Shown: piece by piece, positions 57,069 to 64,000 of the stretch | Numbering within the stretch: the first letter of the stretch is position 1 | Layout of the letters: each line of letters begins with the position of its first letter | Assembly (NCBI GenBank): GCA_007449985.2 | Contig: VIIQ02000251.1 | Coordinates: forward strand, 1 to 64,000 | Direction: 5' to 3' | DNA: 64,000 bases | Source of the DNA: Desmodesmus armatus | Lineage: Eukaryota; Chlorophyta; Chlorophyceae; Sphaeropleales; Scenedesmaceae | Notes under the pieces: model-generated | The model's database searches: none | The model's input: the letters and a program-made list of their open reading frames with translations, nothing else | Told to the model about the DNA's origin: nothing | Made by a program: the position numbers and the translations under genes

Positions 57069-59328
57069 GGCTGGCAGGTGGGGGCAGGACGGCTACCACT
57101 TGGTCAGGCGGCTGCCAGAGGCGGCCTCAATCATAGGAGAACATCATGCTAGCCAGTTGGGTGGGGCCGGGGGCGGGGGGGCCGGGGGCGAGAGGCCGGG
57201 GGGGGGGGGTGCAAAGGGGGTTGAGCTGCCACTAAGCACCGTCCGGCTGGTGGGAGGCGCCAGGCAGAACAGTGAGGTGCGCGTGCTTGGCGGGTGTGAA
57301 CAGGGGGGTGTTGGGCAGCGGCGGTTTGATTCACTGAAGGCGCTTCTGCTGGCAAAGCAAGGGGGGATTGGGGGTGATGGGGCCCACTGATCACTACCTG
57401 GCCCACTGATCACTACCTGGCCCCCTAGACCATCAGTTGTAACACACACCCTTGCCCCCGTCCCCCTCCATTGCTGACGTCAGGGTTATGAACAGCAAGT
57501 GGCGCACCTTCAAGACCCGCTCACTGGAGGAGGATGCAGTGGTCTTCTTGTGGGACATACTCTACCAGGTGGGGGGCTGTGTGTCTGTGTGTGTGTGTGG
57601 GGGGGGGGGGGGAGGGGGGGGGGTCTGACAACAGTTGGAATGCATGGTGCAACGCGGTGGTGTTCCTATGGGATATACTCTACCAGGTAGGGGGGGGAAC
57701 TGGTGCACATGTGTGCTTGAGAAGTTCATACTGTACCAGGCGGGGGTACCCCCGGTTGGGGGTTGGGGGGGCTGACGAGCGGTGGCATGCATAGCTTGAC
57801 GCCCACTTCCGAGGTCACAGTGACTGATTGCCTGAACAGGGCGCTCAGCAGGACCCAGGACGCAGAGGCGGCATGACATGGATTGCGCAGTACTGGTCGT
57901 GCAGCAGTGGAGAGTGCAGACCTGAAGATGCAGGGAGCTTGAATGGACATTGAGAGCGCATGCTGCTTGTGTCCACGCCCATTGGGGGTGTGGATGTAGG
58001 GCTTCCCTGCTGTCAGAACTGTGGCATGCAAACTGCGCGTCCTCGCCCCCCCCCCCCCCCCGTCCAAGTCTGTGGGGCACTTAGACCACATGATGTGCTG
58101 TTCCCAATCCTGCACAAGTAATCGTGAGAGGCCCTCAACATTGGCAACCATGGTTGCTTCTGCTGCTTCTGCTGCTTCTGCTGCTTTTGCTGCTGCTGCT
58201 GCTGCTGCTGCAGGCGCGTGAGATGTTCCTAAAGCAGCGCTGGCTGGGTGTTGCAGCCATGCAGCAGCCATTTGACTTCCTGGCTATATCTGACATCATC
58301 TACGAGATACAGCCTGATGTGGTGTTGGAGACAGGTGGGCACATGACAGAGCCATAGCAGCAATGGCTTGTGCAGCACATGCGGTATTGGCCTTACATGG
58401 GTAGCACAACTGCTGGGTGTCAAAGCTAGCATATGTTTGCCACAGACCACATCCATCATCAGGCAGCCAGCAGCAAGCAGCAACATATTGCGGGCAAGAG
58501 GTCCAGTGTGTTGCAGGCTGTCATCACTGTGAGACACATGTTGACACAGCGAGGCCGCTGCATATAACCAGCACAGTTGTGCAAATCAACTTGCCCTGTT
58601 ATACATAAGTCTGACTGACTCTGACACTGACATAGGTATTGCTCTGCTGGTATGCACTTGCAGGCACCGCAAATGGCGGCAGTGCGCTCATGTGGGCCAG
58701 CATATTGGAGCTCAACGGGCTCACGAATTCGAGCGTGATAACGGTCGACATTCAAAAGCCGGGCGTCACCGGCGCGTTCGGGGCCGACCCTCCCGCTGCG
58801 GTGATGAACGCCAACGGTCAGATCGTTATGATGCCGAAAAAACGACCGCAGCAGAACCCAGTGAAGCACCCGTTGTGGAACAAGTACGTCACGTTTGTCG
58901 AGGGCAGTAGCGTTGACCCCGCGACAATAAGCAAGGTCAAGGGGCTGCTGCAGCAAAAGCAGCACGCGCTCTGGCGCAGTGACGGCGAGCAGCATCCCGG
59001 CAGCAGCGGCTCGACGACGAGCGGCAGCAGCAGCAACGAGCGCCACATAACATCAGCTCAAAGGCCGCTGCGCGTCCTGGTGCTGCTCGACAGCCACCAC
59101 GCTGCCGCGCACGTTTTGACGGAGATGGAGTCGTACTGCCCGCTCGTGAGCGCGGGAAGCTTCTGCGTCGTTGAAGATACGAAACTCACGCGATGGACCA
59201 ACTCTGATCCCGGACCGATGGCTTCCGTGCAGTCCTTCCTGGGGTGGCACCCGGAGTTTGCGGTTGATCGGGACAGGGAGCTGCTGTTCACCCACCACCC
59301 ATATGGGTACCTGCAGCGCCTGTACTAG
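53684..59328 (+). CDS. Type II membrane protein with CmcI-type methyltransferase domain
   Basis: Six phase-consistent exons (53684-54403, 55509-55949, 56381-56505, 57484-57568, 58214-58334, 58664-59328) encode 718 residues. After a basic start (GRRM) comes one hydrophobic helix (YVLPAALLLCSLLLLL, residues about 16-32) and then a Ser/Gln-rich stem, the layout of a Golgi type II enzyme. The C-terminal 250 residues match the cephalosporin-hydroxylase/rhamnosyl O-methyltransferase family (CmcI, RMNT): VVLETGTANGGSALMWAS (SAM loop), VITVDIQ, HPLWNKYVTFVEGSSVD, VLVLLDSHHAAAHVL, GSFCVVEDT, and the end HPEFAVDRDRELLFTHHPYG. The region between (exon 2 onward) is not recognised. The start ATG at 53684 gives the signal anchor; no earlier ATG is needed. 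A glycan or small-molecule O-methyltransferase of the secretory pathway is the likely role, with the acceptor unknown. The family is mainly bacterial, so an old transfer is possible. Its introns are crowded with exon copies, G-runs and GCAGCG repeats. Confidence 0.92.
54450..54910. repeat. G-runs and CAG/GCAGCG repeats in the first methyltransferase intron
   Basis: Two long G-runs (about 54452-54475 and 54484-54497) are followed by CAG runs at about 54510-54540 and a 200-base GCAGCG/CAACAGAG higher-order repeat (about 54700-54905). Such runs are prone to sequencing and assembly error. The stretch has no coding value. Confidence 0.85.
54600..54622 (+). repeat. Intronic copy of the 3' edge of methyltransferase exon 1
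   Basis: GCATCACCTGxGAGCCTAAGGTGA repeats the last codons and donor of exon 1 about 200 bases downstream. One base differs within the match. Confidence 0.75.
55017..55375 (+). repeat. Two upstream copies of the 5' part of methyltransferase exon 2
   Basis: Copies begin at 55017 and 55241, each right after a CTGCAG acceptor identical to that of the true exon at 55509. Each copies 100-150 bases, including SCYSGLSMIFKD and the GVPIDKIN region. The second has lost one base (GATTTC for GATCTTC), and the first has deletions in the middle. Neither stays in frame to a donor. The preceding intron sequence, rich in CCCCCACACAC, is copied as well. Confidence 0.9.
57136..57740 (+). repeat. Copies of edges of methyltransferase exons 3 and 4
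   Basis: 57136-57160 copies the end of exon 3 (FMLA codons and a broken donor). 57652-57688 copies the end of exon 4 (VVFLWDILYQ) with a GTAGGG donor. 57722-57740 is a shorter second copy (ILYQ, donor changed to GCGGGG). Long G-runs lie next to each. Confidence 0.75.
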
Positions 59329-59637
59329 CCATGAAGGCTTAGAAATTTTTGGGTGCACTGTGAGGTTTTGAGGGGGTTGTGTGTCATACTATGTGTTGTA
59401 TTGTTGTGCCATACTTTGCATTTCCTGTTTCCTGCTGCTGTTGCTTGCCGGACAAAATGCAAACGACATCATCTGTGAGGCCTCCTGATGTGGCCATGAT
59501 GCTTTGATTGTCATAGTGAAGGTAGTTTCCATGGGTTGTGCTGCTAATCATCATGTGTTGTTTCGCAGCTTTCAAACCACACCCAAGGGTAGATGTTGTG
59601 GCCGTTGAGCTGTAGGACTCCCCTAGATACGGCTTGC

Positions 59638-59642
59638 TGTAA
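59638..59642 (+). terminator. Candidate TGTAA poly(A) signal of the methyltransferase gene
   Basis: TGTAA lies about 310 bases past the stop codon, a usual distance for chlorophycean genes. Confidence 0.4.
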
Positions 59643-60499
59643 ATATTCAACTTGCATGGCATGCAGCTTCACTCCAGAAAGAGACAGCAGTGCCATCCAT
59701 CCAGATGAATGGTGAAGGCTCCAAGCTTGAGCCAACATTTGCAGCCAAGTCGGTGTCAGTGATTGACAACGGCCTGGCTGACACTGCATCTTGACAATGT
59801 GCAAATCTACCACTGTGGCAGCATGATCAAGGGTGGCCCCCAAGTCTGACAAGGTTGCTTCATGTGTCGCACACTGTGAAGTTCATGATCACCACTTTCA
59901 AAGTGGACGGTCCATGCAGCAGATGGCTTCTGATATAATCAGCTAGTAGCTATAGTTCACCCCATCAAGCAGCTCATTCTGCCACTAAATGTGAACACTC
60001 TTTTGTGGCACAGATCGTGCACAGATAGCCAAACCATCAGAAGGGCCGTCCTAAATATGCAGCCGTCTTCAAAACCTGTGGCAGACATGCCTTTCAGGCG
60101 GCTGGAAACCAAAGCCAGCCCCAAAAAGGTTGGTACTCTGCAAGCAGCACGGCTTGCTGGATATCCAATCGATTGGCAACACAATAGCGGCGCACTGCCG
60201 CAGCTAAGCAAGCTTGTGCACAGCTCAGGCAGCAACACAACCAACCGTTGCTTGAGTTCAACAAAGTCTGAGTCAAGGAAAAAAGAGAGCTAGCATGCGG
60301 GTGCTGACTGTACACCTAAGTGTACCAGACCCTCGTGCAGCTTGAAACTTAGGCATGTAAAGACATGTGTACACAATTGTACACAAATGCAAATCACACT
60401 CCAATGAGATCAGTCACAAGCAACTTGACTCCCATCAATACAGCACCCACCGCCACCTGACACTCAAGCAACGGAAGCCATGCAAGTCACGAACAATGC

Positions 60500-61130
60500 A
60501 CGAGGCGCAACTCCAATTTCCTGCCAACAACACTTTGATGATCGAAAGCAAGATACATGTCAGTTGCCTGCCCCCAGTGGGTGCTTCCCACATGCTGCCA
60601 ACAATTGCAACCAGAGCAGGGGCCCTATTCACTTTGCCCGCCAACAACACATCGATGATTGAAAGCAAACTATCACATGCCAGTTGCCCTTTGCCACTAG
60701 GGAAGGCGGGTGCCTCCCACATGCTGCCAAAAATTTCAAGCAGAGCAGGGGCCCTCCCAAAGCCGGCAAGGGTCCAGACCAAACAATGCAAGACGCCCAT
60801 CTCCACTCTCCCCGCCAACAGCAGCTTTGCCAAAGCTTATGATGACTGACAACAAGCTACTAGATGACACTCACCCCCCCCCCCCCCGCCTCACCAGTAG
60901 GTGCCACCGTGCTGCCAACACCAAGCAGAGCAGGGGCCTTTGCGAAGCAGACAAGGGTCCAACCAAGAACAATGCACCACACCAGCCCCATATCTGCTTT
61001 TGCCGCCCGCTTTACTCGCCAACAACGTTTTGAGGACTGAAAGCAAGCTACCACATGTCAGTTGCCCCTCCCCGAGTGGGTGCCTCCCACATGCTTCCAA
61101 ACCTGTCAAGCAGAGCAGGGACCCTCCCAA
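60500..61130. repeat. Minisatellite with a unit of about 123-187 bases, four copies
   Basis: The marker GCAGAGCAGGGGCC recurs near 60614, 60737, 60924 and 61111; the last two periods are about 187 bases. Other shared blocks are GCCAACAACA, GATGATxGAAAGCAA, GTCAGTTGCC and GGTGCCTCCCACATGCT. The first unit is shorter. A run of C at about 60877-60887 interrupts one unit. Confidence 0.85.
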
Positions 61131-61711
61131 TGACGTGATGTTGTGCCGCGCAACACTATGCAAAAAAGCAGGAAGCACGGCCCGCGCTCATGCAACACTC
61201 TGCGATTGTAGCAATAGACTAAGAGGCTCGCAGACAGGCCTCTGCCAGGACTTCTATATGACCTCAACAACTACGAAAGGAAAAAGGGGGCCTTGACGGC
61301 ACAGAATGCCCAGCGTTATGACAAGCAACAACATCCTCAGCCGCCCAGTCCTCCAATTTGCATTGTGATGAGTGGGCTCTCTGCACTCTGTGCCACCAGG
61401 TCCCGGCAAAGAAAGACAAAACAAAGTTGCTACCATGCTTCCGCAGCGACATAACACAAGGCTAATGTACGCCATCATGCTTGCGCAACCATAAACATTA
61501 TGTTTGGCACCCAGCCAAAGGGTCCTCAGCTACACAGCGCCATTGACTGCTAAACCCTGCCGGGAAGTACACAGTGGTGCACTGCACTGCACTGGGGTCC
61601 AGTGCTGCCACTACAGTGTGTCCCTCATCACGTCCCTGCCACCCCTGGCGACTGAATCGCCGCACAATTGCTGGAAGGTCAAACCATGCCACGCTACAGC
61701 TGAGGCTTCAG

Positions 61712-64000
61712 TCATGGCGCAGCACTCAACTTGAGCCCACCAGCTGCAGAGCCCCTCTGTGCGGTTGAAGCTGTGGCACCCCTTCCCTTCCCAAAGCATC
61801 CCTGTACTCGGGCACACTGTCTGCCCCCGAAGACACGCACTCTCCTCTTCATGCGCAACAGCTTGCTGCCCAAGGCAGCCCAGAAGCTGCTGAACTCTGC
61901 GGCCAGGCACTGCTTCAGCTGCCAGAGGGCCCAGCCAATGAACACCAGGTTGAGGGTCAACACCTGCAGGCGTGGGTCAACGCAAGCAGGCATACGCATG
62001 TCTCAGTGACTGTTCTTTTGCCTTCACTGGGTGCACCAGATGAACACGACGTTGAGGGTCCGCACCTGAAGATTAGCACCCAGGCAGGCGGGCGGGCAAG
62101 CAGACGGGTGGCCAGGCTCACTTGGCTACAGAGTGCAACCCAGTACAAGGCCAAGCACGTGCACGCAGGGCATGGATGCGCCAGAGAAGACTGCAGCTGG
62201 CACAGCAAGAACAACAGCAGATGCAGCATGTGTGCCCCGCCATGTGCGATCTGAGTGCTTGCTGCTGGTGTCCGACTGAGGCTGCTGGATGCTGCATACT
62301 TGGCTGCCTCTGCGCACAATCGCAGCCATTTCCATTACAAAGAAAAGGATGGAAATTGCCATAACCAACCTGAAAGGCTTACCGCTGCGCCCATCGCGAT
62401 CTTGTACGATTCGGGCGGCACCTTCCCGTCGTAAGACGGGATAAAGGACAGCGCCGCAAAGCACATCACGAAGATGCACGTGAACGCGAACAGCTGCACG
62501 CGATGCTGCTGCCTGTGCTTGTAGGGCTCAAAGGCCAGCAGCATCACGATGTTGAAGGCACAAAAGGCTGCCATGGTCAGGGTCTGGTAGTGGGGGCCAA
62601 GCGCCAGACCAAACACTGCATGCACGTGAACATGAACATGAACATGAACGGGTGTTGCAGGGCAGGAAAGAACCTTGCAGGCCACCGGCAGCAGTAGGAA
62701 TCCAGCACTGCCAAAGTGTATTAGGCATGGAGGTTTGATGCTGCAGTCATGCAGTGGACTTCAAAATTGCAGGGCGAATCATTCGCACCAGTGGTGCTGG
62801 TCTGGGGCTGTATCATTGGTGACACCAAGCAGCGTGAGCAACTGCCATATGGCAAGTTGAGCACACAATTTGCTGCCGCTGATAGTATGTCGACACGGTT
62901 GGCACTTCCAACTAGGAGTGTGACACGTCTGCATTGCTGACATGCCTTCACAAGGCCCTTACAGCGGCTGTCACAGCCGTAGGCTACAGCCGCTGTAAGA
63001 TAGTTGCCCGCATGATGCAGGCAACTATCTGGAGGACAAGGGGCGTGCAATCAAGCAAACTGTACTGCTCATAGAGAGCGCACTTACCAGCAACTATGCA
63101 CAAGAGTGTTGTCTGCACGATGACCACAGCTTCCCATGCTGCTCTGTTGGGCTTGTACTGCCTGCACACGTGTACACGGGGTCCCAACAGCAGGGGGTTG
63201 CTGTATAATTTGCGCACAGTGTTCACTCCTCACCTAAGAATCCCACACGACCATATGCCACTTGAGTCAAGAGCAACTCAATCGTGCATGAAGGTCACAA
63301 AAGCAGCGTCTCCGCAGTAGGCAGGGTAAGGGGACACAGCATTTTTCGTAGCCATACAGACCAAGCTATCGCTGAGACACATTCGCCATGGTAGATTCGG
63401 CATGCGCACACATCCGCAGCCCATCGTTGATAACAACTCACCGATAAATGAATCCGAAGTGACGTTTGAGCTGCGGCGAGTCCAGGCGCCCGCGGTTGAA
63501 CCACACCAACGCTGCAATGCTGATCGGTACCACCACGCACAGCAGCGCCACGAGAGGGCCGCCCAACATCCACGCCCATTTAGCATGCCACCCTGACCAA
63601 CACGCCTGGTTTGGCCCTGCAACCCAGTAGCTACCAGGCGCCAAACCCGCCCATGCATACGGGCTCGCCTTTGAATCGTCCAACGGAATGCATGCGAAAA
63701 AGCCCAGACCCGACCTCACGAGCGCAGGAAGGAAGAAAAACACCGTCACCATGAACAGCACGAGTGTCAGCGTCCCGAAATGCTCGAAAACGGGCTTGCG
63801 CTGGCCGGTCCCGCTGCTGCTCCTGCTGCGTGCTGCTCCGTTTTGGCCGCAGGAGAGACCAGAAGACCGCACCAGGATCAGGCAACGGACAAGCAGCTCC
63901 ACCAGCCAAAGCACGAGGAACACGGCCAGTGGCATGACGATATAAACGAGTTGGCGCTGGATGTCTGGCGGGATGTGCCAGGCGTGTACGTTGTACAGGC
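61712..64000 (-). CDS. C-terminal part of a polytopic membrane protein (5' end beyond the window)
   Basis: Exons in phase are 63442 to beyond the right edge, 63088-63161, 62383-62615 and 61712-61963. The visible part, about 370 residues, has six or more hydrophobic helices, for example MPLAVFLVLWLVELLV, LVLFMVTVFFFLPALV, LVALLCVVVPISIAALV, EAVVIVQTTLLCIVA, FCAFNIVMLLAF and VLTLNLVFIGWALW. A motif (HFGFIYRQYKPNRAAWEAVV) joined across an intron is typical of the membrane module at the end of large green-algal surface proteins, loosely like fungal TRP-type channels. That family link is from memory. The tail is basic and Gly/Ser-rich, ending GLKLSAAP. An apparent donor at 62382 followed 7 bases later by an acceptor-like AG is too close to be an intron; the phase-0 acceptor at 61964-61966 fits. 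Confidence 0.8.
62038..62065 (-). repeat. Intronic copy of the 5' edge of the last membrane-protein exon
   Basis: On the minus strand, a CAG acceptor followed by GTGCGGACCCTCAACGTCG and more repeats the start of the last exon (VLTLNLVFI) about 100 bases upstream of it. Four or five bases differ. Confidence 0.8.
62958..63030. repeat. Two adjacent hairpins in an intron
   Basis: CTTACAGCGGCTGT and its exact reverse complement (62958-62999) form a 14-pair stem. It is followed at once by AGATAGTTGCC and its reverse complement (62998-63030), an 11-pair stem sharing two bases with the first. Both are in the intron of the membrane-protein gene. Confidence 0.9.

Larger units (their letters stand above)
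59329..61711. other. Intergenic region, no gene seen
   Basis: Neither strand shows a frame with splice sites or motifs. The region includes the 3' end of the methyltransferase gene, a minisatellite at about 60500-61130, and the 3' end of the minus-strand membrane-protein gene at the right. Confidence 0.55.

Noticed and set aside
62340..62382. Minus-strand frame LVMAISILFFVMEMAAIV as a membrane-protein exon
   Set aside because: Joining it would need an intron of about 13 bases; the acceptor at 61964-61966 gives a phase-correct membrane helix instead.

Overview
This window is nuclear DNA of a eukaryote, most likely a chlorophycean green alga (Volvocales or Sphaerople­ales type; the species is not identified). 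The evidence is many short GT-AG introns, GC-rich coding exons full of CAG-type codon runs (poly-Gln, poly-Ala, poly-Ser), a TGTAA poly(A) signal of the green-algal kind just behind one gene, and a flagellar SHIPPO-repeat protein next to a P4 flippase and large algal surface-type membrane proteins. There is no bacterial operon, CRISPR array, rRNA or tRNA that I can support.

Layout, left to right. At 0.7-1.45 kb on the minus strand are the first exons of an unfinished gene, possibly a PRP3-like splicing factor. At 1.8-6.8 kb (-) is a ten-repeat SHIPPO/STPGR protein of the axoneme type. At 7.2-12.55 kb (-) is an organelle-targeted helical-repeat protein of the FASTK/HPR/OPR kind. It sits head to head, across about 230 bp, with a giant low-complexity protein at 12.8-23.07 kb (+) that starts with a cupredoxin-like domain. 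At 25-26.3 kb (+) is a dual-specificity phosphatase. After a gene-poor stretch with tandem repeats come an atypical protein kinase (29.1-31.9 kb, -), a decayed LINE fragment (32.4-32.9 kb, -) and the end of a single-pass membrane protein (33.1-33.8 kb, -). A 28-exon P4-ATPase (phospholipid flippase) fills 35.7-52.05 kb (+), and its last exon is repeated three times in tandem. At 53.7-59.3 kb (+) is a type II membrane protein with a CmcI-type methyltransferase domain. The right edge holds the C-terminal half of a polytopic membrane protein (61.7 kb to beyond the edge, -).

Gene models were built by hand from splice signals, reading phase and protein motifs. Phase is consistent across nearly all junctions, and the exceptions are stated: SHIPPO exon 8/9, helical-repeat exon 1/2, flippase exons 3 and 9, and the kinase tail.

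The most striking feature of the window is a recurrent pattern. In at least four genes, short same-strand copies of an exon edge, often still carrying its splice site, lie in the neighbouring intron or just past the stop. I count about 15 such copies. They suggest that short tandem duplications across exon-intron junctions are a major force shaping introns, and possibly alternative exons, in this genome.
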